DNA of 64,000 nucleotides from Spirosoma fluviale (GTDB lineage: Bacteria > Bacteroidota > Bacteroidia > Cytophagales > Spirosomataceae), in NCBI GenBank assembly GCA_945906795.1, contig CAMDRO010000002.1:48295-112294 (forward strand), written 5' to 3'. The notes beneath the pieces were generated by a model. The model was given only the letters and a program-made list of their open reading frames with translations. It was not told the DNA's origin and made no database searches. A program made the translations under genes and the position numbers. Shown piece by piece: positions 37,126-48,359 of the stretch; the stretch's first letter is position 1; each line of letters starts with the position of its first letter.

Positions 37126-38289
37126 ATGAAAAAACAGACTCAATCGATCCGAATTCAGGTACCTAAGTCCCTTAATCACGAACATTCTGTGCCTCTTTAT
37201 TTAACGTCGAGTTTTACGTTTGAAGATGCAGAGCAAAGTAAAGCCGTGTTTGCGGATGAAATGGAAGGAAATATTTATTCGCGATTTATGAATCCCAATG
37301 TGGATGAGTTTGTTTCGAAAATGTGTATGCTGGAAAATGCGGAGGATGGAATTGCCTTCTCCACAGGGATGGCAGCCATTTTTGCGTCGATAGCAGGATT
37401 GCTAAAATCAGGCGATCATATTATAGCCTCAAAAGCTTTGTTTGGTTCAGCGATTCAAATATTAACTAAAATCACCTCCAAGTGGGGTATAGAGTGTACT
37501 TTTGTTTTGGGTAGCGATTTAGATGCTTGGAAAAATGCGATGAAGCCCAACACAAAATTCATGTTTTGTGAGAGCCCGTCAAATCCAGGTTTAGAGATGG
37601 TCGACATACAAGCATTGAGTGATTTGAAGTCTGGTACGGATATTGTTTTGGTGGTCGACAATTGTTTTGCCACGCCGATATTACAAACGCCCTTAGATTT
37701 AGGGGCTGATTTAGTCATTCATTCGGCGACTAAATTTATCGACGGTCAAGGGCGAGTTTTAGGTGGAGTTATTTGTGGCAAAAAAGAATTGATTCAAGAA
37801 ATACGGTTTTTTGCCCGGCATACCGGTCCTTCTTTATCGCCTTTTAATGCTTGGGTTTTATCGAAAAGCTTAGAATTACTTGACCTTAGGATGCAAAAAC
37901 ATTCAGAAAATGCGCTGGCCTTGGCTTTGGCACTAGATGGTCATCAAGCGCTTAATGGAGTTAATTATCCTTTTCTTCCTGCACATCCTCAGTATGAGTT
38001 GGCTAAAAAGCAAATGAAATATGGGGGTGGCATTATTACCATCGATATAAAGGGTGGATTTGAAAAGGTCAATACCTTTTCGAAACAGTTGAAATTCATT
38101 ACAATCTCATCCAATTTAGGGGATTCTCGGACGATAATGACACACCCGGGCTCAACGACCCATTCAAAATTGTCCATGGAAGATAAGGCCGAGGTAGGCA
38201 TCACCGATGGATTAGTTCGTATTTCAGTAGGCTTAGAACACATCGATGATTTAATTGAGGATATCACGCAAGCCTTAAATCATTTATAA
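37126..38289 (+). CDS. metZ: O-succinylhomoserine/O-acetylhomoserine sulfhydrylase (Cys/Met metabolism PLP enzyme)
   Basis: IYSRFMNPNVDEF, ENAEDGIAFSTGMAAIFA, VVDNCFATPILQTPLDLGADLVIHSATKFIDGQGRVLGG. ATG at 37126 preferred over TTG at 37117. Confidence 0.85.
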   Translation: MKKQTQSIRIQVPKSLNHEHSVPLYLTSSFTFEDAEQSKAVFADEMEGNIYSRFMNPNVDEFVSKMCMLENAEDGIAFSTGMAAIFASIAGLLKSGDHIIASKALFGSAIQILTKITSKWGIECTFVLGSDLDAWKNAMKPNTKFMFCESPSNPGLEMVDIQALSDLKSGTDIVLVVDNCFATPILQTPLDLGADLVIHSATKFIDGQGRVLGGVICGKKELIQEIRFFARHTGPSLSPFNAWVLSKSLELLDLRMQKHSENALALALALDGHQALNGVNYPFLPAHPQYELAKKQMKYGGGIITIDIKGGFEKVNTFSKQLKFITISSNLGDSRTIMTHPGSTTHSKLSMEDKAEVGITDGLVRISVGLEHIDDLIEDITQALNHL

Positions 38290-39377
38290 TGTGGATCGCG
38301 CTTCTTATTTGCCTAGTTTTAATCACCCTCAATGTGGTGGTCGGCGTGTATGTGGAGCGGAAATTATCAGCATTTATGCAGGACCGTTTGGGCCCGACCG
38401 AAGTGGGAAAATGGGGCCTTTTACAGGTTTTTGCCGACTTACTAAAGCTATTGCAAAAGGAGGATATCGTTCCATATGCAGCCCAAAGAAAGCTTTTTCT
38501 CGCAGCACCCTGGATCATATTTTTGTCTATTTTTGGCGCATTTTCAGTTATTCCCTTAAGCTCAGGTGTTTGGCTTCAAGGTAGCCAAACGGAAATGGGT
38601 TTAATGCTCCTGATGGGGATAATATCCTTGGATACACTGGGAATATTGCTGGCCGGCTGGACGTCCAATAACAAATATTCTTTATTAGGGGCGATCCGTT
38701 CGGCGGCCCAATTAGTTTCTTATGAAATACCCTTAGGACTTGCGATTTTGTCGGTTGTCATTTTGTCTTCTAGCTTGAACTTGCAGGAGATTGCGGGCCA
38801 ACAAGGAATTTTTGCCGAAGGGAAACAATATTTATTTGGCATCAGAAATACAGGTATTGAAGTGGGAAGCATGGGCGGAATTTTGACTTGGAATGTAGTC
38901 CGAATGCCTTTCCTGTTTTTTTTATTCATCGTGTTTTTTATTGCCAGTTTAGCTGAAGCTAATCGGGCACCCTTTGATATTCCAGAAGCTGAATCTGAAT
39001 TGGTCGGCGGTTTTCATACCGAATATTCAGGAATGCGATGGGCATTGTTATTTTTATCTGAATACGGTATTATGCTATTAGTGAGCATCTTAGGCGTGAT
39101 CCTTTTCTGGGGTGCTTGGTACTCGCCCTTTCCTAATGTAGGAAGTTTAAAATTAGCGGATTGGACTAATGGAATACCGGGAACTGTGTTGGGAACAGCT
39201 TTGGGTTTTTTCTGGTTGATGCTAAAATCGTATGTATTGATTGCCTTGCAAATGTGGGTTCGCTGGACGCTTCCTAGGTTGCGTGTGGACCAGCTTATGT
39301 ATTTGTCTTGGAAAGTGTTGACCCCCATTGCTTTATTTTTCGTCGCAATATCCTCGGTTTGGTCGCTATTAAAGTAA
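38289..39377 (+). CDS. nuoH: NADH-quinone oxidoreductase subunit H
   Basis: YVERKLSAFMQDRLGPTEVG, LVSYEIPLGLAIL, EANRAPFDIPEAESELVGGFHTEYSGMRW. Confidence 0.95.
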   Translation: MWIALLICLVLITLNVVVGVYVERKLSAFMQDRLGPTEVGKWGLLQVFADLLKLLQKEDIVPYAAQRKLFLAAPWIIFLSIFGAFSVIPLSSGVWLQGSQTEMGLMLLMGIISLDTLGILLAGWTSNNKYSLLGAIRSAAQLVSYEIPLGLAILSVVILSSSLNLQEIAGQQGIFAEGKQYLFGIRNTGIEVGSMGGILTWNVVRMPFLFFLFIVFFIASLAEANRAPFDIPEAESELVGGFHTEYSGMRWALLFLSEYGIMLLVSILGVILFWGAWYSPFPNVGSLKLADWTNGIPGTVLGTALGFFWLMLKSYVLIALQMWVRWTLPRLRVDQLMYLSWKVLTPIALFFVAISSVWSLLK

Positions 39378-39426
39378 ATTCTATCGCGGAATTTTCGTAT
39401 TTTTAGTTTTATCTACTCCGTTATTT

Positions 39427-41832
39427 ATGAATAAACTCTTACTAAGAGTACTACCCATAGTTCTTTTGTTGGCCGGAAGCCAATTCTTACTCGCCCAAAC
39501 AACCACTTTACCTTCCGTTTACGGTCGTGTCTTAGACGCTCAAACTGGCGAACCTTTACGGGGCGCTGATATTTCCGTAGATTTTAAAAAATCGGGTGTT
39601 TCTACTGACTCTGCAGGCCGGTATCGATTGTATCTTCCTTTTGGTGAATATGTATTAAAAGTGAGTCGTGTGGGCTTTAATCCCTATCGAACTAAATTTT
39701 ATCTGAAAGCCGATTTTGAATTAAATGTCCAATTGAACGACGTGACCAAGCAATTGGAAGAAGTTATTGTTTCTAGTGCAGCGACCAAACGCGATATTCA
39801 AACTCCTTCCTTAGGGGTGACGGTGTTAAGTTTAAAAGGAATTAAAAAATTGCCTACCATGATGGGTGAGGTGGATGTGATTCGAAGTTTACAAACTTTG
39901 CCCGGGGTTTCTTCGGTGGGTGAGGGGGCAAATGGACTTAATATTCGAGGAAGTAATGTGGATCAAAATTTAATTTATATTGACGATACTCCTATTTTTA
40001 ACCCGACGCATATGTTTGGGTTATTTTCTGTTTTTGCTTCGGACGCTATTCGAGATTTAGAATTATATAAAGGAGGTATTCCTTCTAGGTTTGGTGGCCG
40101 TTCAGCCGCGGTGTTGGATATCAAAATGATTGAACCTAATACAGATAAATTCAAAATGCAAGGTGGAGTCGGTTTAGTCTCTAACCGACTGCTGGCCGAA
40201 ATACCTATTATTAAAGAAAAGTTATCGGTCATGGTCGCTGGCCGTTTATCTTTAAATGATTTTATGTTCAAGTGGTTTGCACCTAATTATTTGAAAAATA
40301 TTCGGGCCAACTTCTCTGATGTGGCGACCAAAGTTTTTTATAGACCCAACAATAAGAATACGATTTCCTTTTCTAGTTATTTAAGCCAGGATTACTACCG
40401 GGTGGATTCATTGTTTAGTATTGAAAATGTGATTGCCAAACGGACTTCGTTTGATTATGGTCACACAAATTTTGCGATCCATTGGAATCATTATTTTTCT
40501 GAGAAGTTGAATTTGATGCTAAGTGCGGCAAGCACCGTTTATAAAACAAAGACGTATGCTCCTGATACGGTGAATACGATTGATTTAAATAGTTTCATCA
40601 AATACAAAAATCTATCGGCAAGCTTTGATTTTCAGCCGAATGATAAACATAAGGTGAATTTTGGAGGTACCATTACCCGCTATGATATTGATCCGGGATC
40701 CTTAAATATAGGTGTGGTTTCCCGAGTGGCTACGGTTAAAATTCAAGATGAGCAATCGATGGAAGCTGCGATTTTTGCGGATGATGAATTTAAAATGAAC
40801 GAGAAATTTACCATTCAATATGGTTTACGGTATTCGCAATATTGGCGAATTGGCGGAGGAACCGTAAATGAATACACCCCTAACCGCATGCCTTCCTTAA
40901 ATTCCATCGTGAATAAAAAGACCTATGCGGATGGTGAGGTTATGTCTTCTTATGGTGGATTTGAACCTCGTTTAACGATGAAATATTCAATTGGCGAAAA
41001 TTCAACGATGAAGTTTGGATACAATCGGATGCAGCAGTTTTTCCAATTGCTTTCTAATAACACGACTCCTTTGCCCACTTCTCGTTGGAAGACGGCTGAT
41101 CAGTTTATCAAGCCCCAACAAAGTGATTTTCTTTCTTTGGGTTTATTTAAAACCTATAACGAAAACGTCTACGAAGCATCTTTAGAGACGTATTACCGGG
41201 ATGTTCGCAATACCCTTGATTTTATTTCTGGGGCTAATTTGCAATTAAATCCCAACATCGAAACTCAGTTGGTGACCGGAAAAAGTAAAGCCTATGGAGT
41301 TGAGTTAATGGTTCAAAAGAAAAAAGGGGAAGTAAGCGGTTGGGTTTCCTACACCTATGCGCGTGCCTTCAGTCAAATGATCGGTGATTATCCTGAGGTG
41401 CAATCCATCAATGGTGGTGACTGGTTTGCGACCAATTACGATAAACCGCATACTTTTAATATGATGCTGAATGTTCAGCCGACTACCCACCATAGCTTTT
41501 CGTTTACTTTTGCATATAATACAGGTAGGCCTTTTTCATCGCCATCTGGGATGTATGAAATTGGAGGTAAAAAGTATCCAGTATTCCAAGAGAGGAACAA
41601 TGACCGTATTCGAGATTACCACCGCTTAGATTTTTCTTGGACGATTAACAATCCGTCGATGAAAAGTCAGCGCTGGGAAGGTAGTTGGGTTTTCACCGTC
41701 TACAACCTCTATGGAAGGCAGAATCCGTATTCGGTGTTCTTTAAATCCTCCAAAACAGGACTTAGAGCCTATGAGCTAAGCGTTTTTGCTTCTCCTTTTA
41801 TTTCTCTTACGTACAATTTTAAATTTTTATAG
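39427..41832 (+). CDS. TonB-dependent receptor with carboxypeptidase-regulatory-like N-domain
   Basis: SVYGRVLDAQTGEPLRGADISV, plug GLNIRGSNVDQNLIYIDDTPIFNPTHMFG, long beta-barrel. Confidence 0.93.
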   Translation: MNKLLLRVLPIVLLLAGSQFLLAQTTTLPSVYGRVLDAQTGEPLRGADISVDFKKSGVSTDSAGRYRLYLPFGEYVLKVSRVGFNPYRTKFYLKADFELNVQLNDVTKQLEEVIVSSAATKRDIQTPSLGVTVLSLKGIKKLPTMMGEVDVIRSLQTLPGVSSVGEGANGLNIRGSNVDQNLIYIDDTPIFNPTHMFGLFSVFASDAIRDLELYKGGIPSRFGGRSAAVLDIKMIEPNTDKFKMQGGVGLVSNRLLAEIPIIKEKLSVMVAGRLSLNDFMFKWFAPNYLKNIRANFSDVATKVFYRPNNKNTISFSSYLSQDYYRVDSLFSIENVIAKRTSFDYGHTNFAIHWNHYFSEKLNLMLSAASTVYKTKTYAPDTVNTIDLNSFIKYKNLSASFDFQPNDKHKVNFGGTITRYDIDPGSLNIGVVSRVATVKIQDEQSMEAAIFADDEFKMNEKFTIQYGLRYSQYWRIGGGTVNEYTPNRMPSLNSIVNKKTYADGEVMSSYGGFEPRLTMKYSIGENSTMKFGYNRMQQFFQLLSNNTTPLPTSRWKTADQFIKPQQSDFLSLGLFKTYNENVYEASLETYYRDVRNTLDFISGANLQLNPNIETQLVTGKSKAYGVELMVQKKKGEVSGWVSYTYARAFSQMIGDYPEVQSINGGDWFATNYDKPHTFNMMLNVQPTTHHSFSFTFAYNTGRPFSSPSGMYEIGGKKYPVFQERNNDRIRDYHRLDFSWTINNPSMKSQRWEGSWVFTVYNLYGRQNPYSVFFKSSKTGLRAYELSVFASPFISLTYNFKFL

Positions 41833-41834
41833 AG

Positions 41835-42983
41835 ATGCCTACTCATTTATTCCGATATATACTTTTTTCTACGATCATTGGCATGATTTCTTGGGCTTGT
41901 ATCAACCCCATCATGGATTTCAAGCAAATTGATTCCACCTCCTACATGACCATTGAAGCCGATATTTCTGATGATGCGGCTTTAAATAAAATTCGAATTA
42001 CAAGTTCAGCGAATCGAATTATTTCTCAAAACCCTTTGGCTGTGACGAAAGCTGAGGTTTATGTGTTGGACCAAACTGGGGTAAAAACTATCTTCAAAGA
42101 AGGAGTTGCCCTAGGTACTTATTTGCCTCCCGAAGGATTTGTGGGTAAGGTGGGGTCCACCTATCGACTATTCGTAAAAACACTTACAGGAAAGCAATAT
42201 GAAAGTGTCGAAGAAAAAATGGTTCCTGCTCCTGAAATTGAAAATATTGTTACCCAGTTTGAGGTGAGGGATCAATATGATAAAGTAGATCCGCGACGAA
42301 ATGGTTTTTCAGTGTATGTCGATTTTAAAGATAGTCCTCAAGAAGGTGATTTTTACATGTGGAATTGGAGGCATTTTGAAAAGATTTCAATCTGTGAAAC
42401 TTGTGAGGGTGGGGCAACTTGGAATTTCAAAACCAATGTTTGCGTAGCTCCTAGAGTTCCCACCGAAGATATCTTAAATTATATGTGTAATGGAAATTGC
42501 TGGGATATTTCCAATAACAATGAATTAAATGTGTTTTCTGATGTGCTGACCAACGGACAAAAAATTTCAGGACGTCAGGTAGCCCGAGTGCCTTTTGATG
42601 GCTATTCGCCCTATTATTTACGTCTAGAGCAACGTTCAATCACCAAGAATGCATTCAATTTTTATCAATCTTTGATTGCTCAGGTGCAATCTAGCGGTTC
42701 TTTGTTTGACGTGCCAGCACAGACTCGTTTTAGTATGAATATTAAACCTATTACTGATCCTAAGGAAAGAGTTTTGGGTATTTTTAATGTCTTTTCTGTT
42801 CGTAAAAAGATTTACTTCATCGATCGATTAAAGAGTGTACCTAAGGAAGAATTCGCTTTAATCACGTATTTGACGGGAGAAATTTATACGTGTCCTCCAG
42901 GTTCTGTGAATTGTCAAGACCGCGTTCCTTGTGTAGAATCTGCCTATCGAACAAAAATTACTCCAGAAGGATGGAATTTATAA
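41835..42983 (+). CDS. DUF4249 family lipoprotein
   Basis: Follows the TonB receptor by 2 nt; lipobox-like ISWACINP; EADISDDAALNKIRITSSANRI, YVLDQTGVKTIFKEG. Confidence 0.8.
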   Translation: MPTHLFRYILFSTIIGMISWACINPIMDFKQIDSTSYMTIEADISDDAALNKIRITSSANRIISQNPLAVTKAEVYVLDQTGVKTIFKEGVALGTYLPPEGFVGKVGSTYRLFVKTLTGKQYESVEEKMVPAPEIENIVTQFEVRDQYDKVDPRRNGFSVYVDFKDSPQEGDFYMWNWRHFEKISICETCEGGATWNFKTNVCVAPRVPTEDILNYMCNGNCWDISNNNELNVFSDVLTNGQKISGRQVARVPFDGYSPYYLRLEQRSITKNAFNFYQSLIAQVQSSGSLFDVPAQTRFSMNIKPITDPKERVLGIFNVFSVRKKIYFIDRLKSVPKEEFALITYLTGEIYTCPPGSVNCQDRVPCVESAYRTKITPEGWNL

Positions 42984-43018
42984 TTTTTGAATGATCTTTG
43001 TGCTTTCAAATTTTTCCT

Positions 43019-44029
43019 ATGGTAGGTGTATTAATCGTTAATTTAGGGACTCCAGATGATCCAGGAACTCCCTCTGTCCGTAAATATTTACGTGAATTTT
43101 TGATGGATGGTCGGGTAATCGACATTCCATACTTGATCCGTTATATTTTAGTTAAGGGAATTATTGCTCCTTTTCGAGCACCCAAATCAGCTAAAATTTA
43201 TAAGGAATTATGGGAAGAACGTGGCTCGCCTCTAAAATTTTATGGGGAAGATGTGGCGCGCGACTTACAAGCAAAACTAGGTGATTCCTATTATGTGCGC
43301 TTAGCGATGCGCTATCAAAGCCCTGATTTGGCCTCAGCTATGTCGGATATGGAAGCTAAAAATTTAAAGAAATTAATTGTCATTCCATTTTTTCCGCAAT
43401 ATGCCTCAGCTTCTACAGGCTCCGTTTTTGAACGTGTGATGCAATTGATGTCCAAATGGCAAGTCATGCCATCTCTTTTCATTGCGAGTTATTTCTATGA
43501 TCATCCAGCTTTCTCAAGTTATTTTGCCGCTAAAGCAGCGAATTACCAAAAGGAGATTAACTTTGATTATTATTTATTCTCTTACCACGGAATTCCTGAA
43601 CGACATGTGCGCAAGGGCGATTTAACTAAAACTACTTGTGTTTTTGGTACTTGTTGTGAGTCTATCACCGACAAAAATCATGGTTGCTATCGGGCACAAT
43701 GCCATGAAACTACCCGATTGATTGCAGGTAAAATGGGTTTAAAGCCAGGGACTTATAGTACCTCGTTTCAAAGTAGATTAGGCCGAGATCCTTGGCTAAA
43801 GCCTTATACAGACGAAGTGATTCCCAAATTGGTGGCTGACGGGCATAAGAAAGTATTGGCTTTTTCTCCCGCTTTTGTGGCCGATTGCCTAGAGACAACG
43901 ATTGAAGTGGGTGAGGAGTATAAAGAAATATTTGAAGAAGCAGGTGGTGAGCATTGGCAATTAGTGGAGAGTTTAAACAATTCTCCTGAGTGGGTTGGTA
44001 TTTTAGAGGAACTTGTAAAAAAATCATAA
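43019..44029 (+). CDS. hemH: Ferrochelatase
   Basis: MVGVLIVNLGTPDDPGTPSVRKYLREFL, FFPQYASASTGSV, YLFSYHGIPERHV, TSFQSRLGRDPWLKPYTDEV. ATG at 43019. Confidence 0.95.
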   Translation: MVGVLIVNLGTPDDPGTPSVRKYLREFLMDGRVIDIPYLIRYILVKGIIAPFRAPKSAKIYKELWEERGSPLKFYGEDVARDLQAKLGDSYYVRLAMRYQSPDLASAMSDMEAKNLKKLIVIPFFPQYASASTGSVFERVMQLMSKWQVMPSLFIASYFYDHPAFSSYFAAKAANYQKEINFDYYLFSYHGIPERHVRKGDLTKTTCVFGTCCESITDKNHGCYRAQCHETTRLIAGKMGLKPGTYSTSFQSRLGRDPWLKPYTDEVIPKLVADGHKKVLAFSPAFVADCLETTIEVGEEYKEIFEEAGGEHWQLVESLNNSPEWVGILEELVKKS

Positions 44030-44030
44030 G

Positions 44031-44900
44031 ATGCTTTATTTGATTCTTTCCGTCGTATTTTCAGTTCTATTGCTCGTGAATTTCAGAGCGCATGCTAAAT
44101 TCCAAGTGGATACGCGAATTGCCATTTTATTGAATTATCCAGTTTGTTTTTTGACTGCTTATTTTCATCAGCCTTCTGCTATTCCATTTCATTGGCCCTC
44201 CACTGGGAATACATTTTTATTAATGGCTATGGGCGTGGGATTTGTCATCACCTTTTTATTGTCGGGTTTTTCTACCCAGAAAAATGGGATGGCACCTACT
44301 TCGCTGGCCAACAATATTTCATTAGTTATACCAGTCCTTATTAATTTATTTATTTTAAAGACGGGTGGCGAGATCAATTTGCCCATTGCCTTAGGTTTGC
44401 TTTTTTCTTTTGTGGCCATTTATTTCTGTGGTCCTCAAATGGCTTCTGCAGATGGAGTCAAGCCCGTTTTATGGTTGTTGTTGGCCGTTTTTGTCGCCTA
44501 TGGTTTGACCAATACCCTTTTTAGTTATCTCAATAGCTCATTGACTTATTTTGTGGGGGGGACTTTGCCCTTCATCATGATGATACTCATCGGTTCCATG
44601 ATTAGTTCAGCGATTGTTCTTATTTGGAAATCGGCCAATGGCACCTTAGCTTGGAATCGTAATTCTGTTTTAGCAGCGATTCCTTTGGGCTTGCCCAACT
44701 TTTTTTCCTTTTATTTTCTTCTGAAAGCCTTAGATGCCTATCAAAACAACGCTGCAGTGGTGTTGACGATGTACAATTTAAGCGTGATTCTATTGAGCGC
44801 GATTACTGCCTATGTATTTTTTAAGGAGCGATTGACGAACCGACAATGGATCGGTTTAGGGATTGGTTGTGTCGGGATTGCCTTATTAAACGGTTTGTAG
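44031..44900 (+). CDS. EamA/DMT family transporter
   Basis: About 10 TM segments; C-terminal NLSVILLSAITAYVFFKERLTNRQWIGLGIGCVGIALL. Confidence 0.8.
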   Translation: MLYLILSVVFSVLLLVNFRAHAKFQVDTRIAILLNYPVCFLTAYFHQPSAIPFHWPSTGNTFLLMAMGVGFVITFLLSGFSTQKNGMAPTSLANNISLVIPVLINLFILKTGGEINLPIALGLLFSFVAIYFCGPQMASADGVKPVLWLLLAVFVAYGLTNTLFSYLNSSLTYFVGGTLPFIMMILIGSMISSAIVLIWKSANGTLAWNRNSVLAAIPLGLPNFFSFYFLLKALDAYQNNAAVVLTMYNLSVILLSAITAYVFFKERLTNRQWIGLGIGCVGIALLNGL

Positions 44901-44919
44901 AGACGCGATAATCGCGTCT
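44901..44919. repeat. agacgcga palindrome, copy 2
   Basis: AGACGCGAT-A-ATCGCGTCT immediately after the TAG stop (44898-44900) of the DMT gene. Confidence 0.8.
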
Positions 44920-44973
44920 ATTGTTCATGAATTCAAATGAGACATATTTATTTTATTTTACAGGCATAAAAAA

Positions 44974-44993
44974 AGACGCGAGGTGTCGCGTCT
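44974..44993 (-). terminator. agacgcga palindrome, copy 3; probable terminator for yicC
   Basis: AGACGCGA-GGTG-TCGCGTCT; the minus-strand reading is followed by a run of seven T. Confidence 0.8.
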
Positions 44994-45011
44994 CTACAGG
45001 AATTGGGAATA

Positions 45012-45031
45012 AGACGCGAGGTATCGCGTCC
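45012..45031. repeat. agacgcga palindrome, copy 4
   Basis: GACGCGA-GGTA-TCGCGTC next to the yicC stop codon (CTA at 45032-45034). Confidence 0.75.
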
Positions 45032-45922
45032 CTAAAGCACATTCGCCGTCTGCTCCTTAATTTTCTCCAACTCATCTTTCATGTTGACCACTAAGCGTTG
45101 GATTTGAGAATCATTGGCCTTTGAGCCGATGGTATTTATTTCTCGACCGATTTCCTGTGCCATGAAGTTGAGCTTCTTGCCATTCCCCTCCGCCAGGATA
45201 TCAATAAAATATTCCAAATGCGTGCTTAGGCGTACTTTTTCTTCCGAAATATCAAATTTTTCAATGTAATAAACCAACTCTTGCTCGAATCGATTTTTGT
45301 CGAAATCCTCATTCAAACCTAATTCCAAAAGCGACTTTTTCATTCGCTCACGAATGCCCGGCATACGCACTAAATCTTGCTCCGCCACCTGATCCAAGCC
45401 TGTCGAAATCGAAGCAATGTATTCTCTGAATTTATCTTCCACTATTTTCCCCTCGCGAGCTCGGAATTCTTTGCACTCGGCAACGGCCTCTTGGATCGCC
45501 TCAAAAATCACCTGCCATAAAGCATCAATCTCCTCTTCATTTTCCTGATTTGTTTCTTGAGAAATGCTCGTTGGCACATTTAAAGCCTGTAAATACAAGG
45601 CCCCTTCATCCAAATTCGAAACGCCTAATTCAGCAGCCATTCGCTTTAACTCCGCATAATACAAGGCAATTTGCCCCTGAGGTAAAATATTGGCTTCAAC
45701 TCCGTCGTGATTTTTCTGAATAAGTACATTCAACTCAATTTTCCCCCGTTCTAGTTGCTGAGTTAAAAAATTTCGAATCTCAATCTCCCGCGCCGAAATG
45801 GATTTTGGGAGTCGACAAAAAATATCGGTAAACTTCGAATTCAAGGTCTTTACCTCCACCCGAATTTGTAATTCTTGCGCCTCTTTTTGGGATTTCCCAA
45901 AACCTGTCATCGAATAAATCAT
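45032..45922 (-). CDS. YicC/YloC family endoribonuclease
   Basis: [69 protein letters not shown]. Confidence 0.93.
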   Translation of the reverse strand: MIYSMTGFGKSQKEAQELQIRVEVKTLNSKFTDIFCRLPKSISAREIEIRNFLTQQLERGKIELNVLIQKNHDGVEANILPQGQIALYYAELKRMAAELGVSNLDEGALYLQALNVPTSISQETNQENEEEIDALWQVIFEAIQEAVAECKEFRAREGKIVEDKFREYIASISTGLDQVAEQDLVRMPGIRERMKKSLLELGLNEDFDKNRFEQELVYYIEKFDISEEKVRLSTHLEYFIDILAEGNGKKLNFMAQEIGREINTIGSKANDSQIQRLVVNMKDELEKIKEQTANVL

Positions 45923-48354
45923 ATCTTATTTTTAAATGCTAAGCCCAAACTTAAGGCTATAAATAGTAATAATGCAATGGATGCGGCTGCATCTATTTTA
46001 TTGCCCATCTCAACTGAATAGGGCTTAAATTTAAACTCAACTATGTGCTTTCCTGCGGGTACCAAAAGGCCACGTAATATATAATTGGCCCTCACGTGAT
46101 CCACTTCTTTCCCATCGATGTAAGCTTTCCAGTCTTTATTTCCTCTATAATAAATCTCCGAAAATACGGCGAGCGAAGGCTTGCTTACATTAGAAGAATA
46201 GCTAAGGTGATTAGGTTTGTACTTCTTCAAGTAGATGACTCCCACCGACATCGAGTCAGGTACAAAGTTTTGTAATATGGTTTTATCCTGCACCTCGATG
46301 ATGGCCGTATTTTTAGGATCTATTTTTTCAATACCTGTTAAGGCATCATCCGGGTTATTAGCCCATTGAATATTTTTCACAAACCAGGCGTTTCCTAAGG
46401 CATTAGGATTTACTTGGGCGATTGGGCTACCTAAGGAATCTGCGCCAATAATATATTTGGTGTTTAACATGTTTAAAACACTCATTTGGGCTGGGCTACC
46501 GGCAAAATATTTCTCAATTAATTCTTGATACCGACGAAGTTTTGCCCCATGATAACCTCCCAACGATTGATGATAATACGAAGTGGTGGCATCATTCATG
46601 AAGGAAACCGTTGAATTCAATACTCTGAATTGAGTTTTATCGGCTAAAATTTGTTGGTCCGCTGGACTCGGTTGAACTTGTTCCTCCAACGTGCTTTTGG
46701 AAACAAAAGCATCATTTCCAAAATAGCGTTTAGCGACGGGTGTTAAATCAAAAATGCTTAAAAGGACTAGGACGATTAACCAGATCGATTTCTTCACCTT
46801 TTTACTGGTGGCTAACCATAAGATTCCTGTCCCTGATGCGATTACAAAAAAGCTCCTTAGCGCATCAGATCTAAACAAAACGATTCGGTCTAAATGAATA
46901 CTATTCCAAATGGCTGCATTGATATTGGCATCCTGTAAGATCCCGGCTCCGTCCTGTGCACCCTTAAAATCAAAAAACAAATTGGGTAATAAGGCAAAAA
47001 ACAAGCAAATTCCCCCACTTAAACCAAATGAATATAGGAGAGGTTTTTTGATCTCATTAAAACTAGGTTTCTCCTTGATGAATCTTTGTAATCCTAAAAT
47101 CCCTAAAGCCACCAAGCCTAATTGCACAAAAGATAGAACCATCGTGATGGCCCTAAATTTATTGAATAGCGGAAAGTAGTCAAAAAGAATTCCATTAAAG
47201 AAAAAGTTTTTGCCCCATGAAAAAGTAATGAATAAGACTGTCACTCCAATGAGCCACCATTTTTCAGCTGTTTTTAGATAGAAGGCTGCAAATAAAAATA
47301 AAAAGATAACCAAGGCTCCTGCGTAGGCTGGACCTGCCGTATAACTCTGTTCACCCCAGTAGGTCGGTCCCTTTTCAACAAATTCAAGGACCTGCTCTTC
47401 GGCTAGACCTGCGTCCACCATCGTTTTGTAGGTGGCCGATTTGGCGCCTCCCAAATTTCCTTGGGATGCACCTCCCTTAAAGTTAGGTATTAATAAAGTC
47501 CCTGTTTCTGAAATTCCATAAGACCAGTCAAATGCGTAGTTTTTATCCAATCCACTACCTCTTTCTTTGTTCGTTTTTAATTCCGAAGCGCCCCGAGTGG
47601 TTTCTTTGCTGTAATCATAGTTGTTCCAAAGTCGCATGGAATGTGTTCCTACGGCAAATACTAATCCGATGGCCAATACTATTCCTTTGCCAAACCAATC
47701 GGCCATAGCTTTTTCTTGAATTGCTTTGGTAAACGTATACAGTTTGTAGGCTCCTATAATAAAAAACAAATAATAGGTAATCTGGATGTGATTGGCATAT
47801 AGTTCCAGCGCCATTCCGATGGAGAAAATCGCGGCGCCCAGCCACTTATTTCGCTCCCAGCAAATTTTAATTCCTGCTAATACGACCGGTGCATAGGCTA
47901 ATGCCAATACTTTTGAGGTATGTCCCGCTGGAATAATGACCATATTATAAGTCGCAAAGGCATATAAAACAGCACCTGCAAATCCCAAAATAGGAGAGGC
48001 CCCCATCGCCCATAAAAATAGGTACATACCTAGTAATTGAAGAATTAATAAGTTGACCGGATTGGGAAATAAATTCGTTAAAAAACTCCCTACATAACTG
48101 GATACACTATATGGATAGCTTCCGGAAATTTGAAATGTAGGCATTCCGCCAAACATGGAATTAGTCCACCAGGCATCTTCGCCACTTATTTTTTTAAATT
48201 GAACGCTTTCTTGGGCCGCCGCTTGTGCTTGTTGGATGTCATGCTGAATCAACACTTTTCCTTGGAGTACCGGTCCACAATAAACGAATGCCAACACGAC
48301 AAAACCTAAGATAACCAGTCCATGGGGGACGAAAGAGGGTAAGTCAATTTTCAT
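45919..48354 (-). CDS. YfhO family membrane protein
   Basis: About 13 TM segments; [67 protein letters not shown]. Confidence 0.88.
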   Translation of the reverse strand: MKIDLPSFVPHGLVILGFVVLAFVYCGPVLQGKVLIQHDIQQAQAAAQESVQFKKISGEDAWWTNSMFGGMPTFQISGSYPYSVSSYVGSFLTNLFPNPVNLLILQLLGMYLFLWAMGASPILGFAGAVLYAFATYNMVIIPAGHTSKVLALAYAPVVLAGIKICWERNKWLGAAIFSIGMALELYANHIQITYYLFFIIGAYKLYTFTKAIQEKAMADWFGKGIVLAIGLVFAVGTHSMRLWNNYDYSKETTRGASELKTNKERGSGLDKNYAFDWSYGISETGTLLIPNFKGGASQGNLGGAKSATYKTMVDAGLAEEQVLEFVEKGPTYWGEQSYTAGPAYAGALVIFLFLFAAFYLKTAEKWWLIGVTVLFITFSWGKNFFFNGILFDYFPLFNKFRAITMVLSFVQLGLVALGILGLQRFIKEKPSFNEIKKPLLYSFGLSGGICLFFALLPNLFFDFKGAQDGAGILQDANINAAIWNSIHLDRIVLFRSDALRSFFVIASGTGILWLATSKKVKKSIWLIVLVLLSIFDLTPVAKRYFGNDAFVSKSTLEEQVQPSPADQQILADKTQFRVLNSTVSFMNDATTSYYHQSLGGYHGAKLRRYQELIEKYFAGSPAQMSVLNMLNTKYIIGADSLGSPIAQVNPNALGNAWFVKNIQWANNPDDALTGIEKIDPKNTAIIEVQDKTILQNFVPDSMSVGVIYLKKYKPNHLSYSSNVSKPSLAVFSEIYYRGNKDWKAYIDGKEVDHVRANYILRGLLVPAGKHIVEFKFKPYSVEMGNKIDAAASIALLLFIALSLGLAFKNKI

Positions 48355-48359
48355 ACAAT

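Noticed and set aside
44901-45031. CRISPR-like array (three similar repeats in about 130 bp)
   Set aside because: Repeats are short palindromes with irregular spacing (about 18-55 bp), no uniform spacers and no cas genes; better explained as REP-like/terminator elements.
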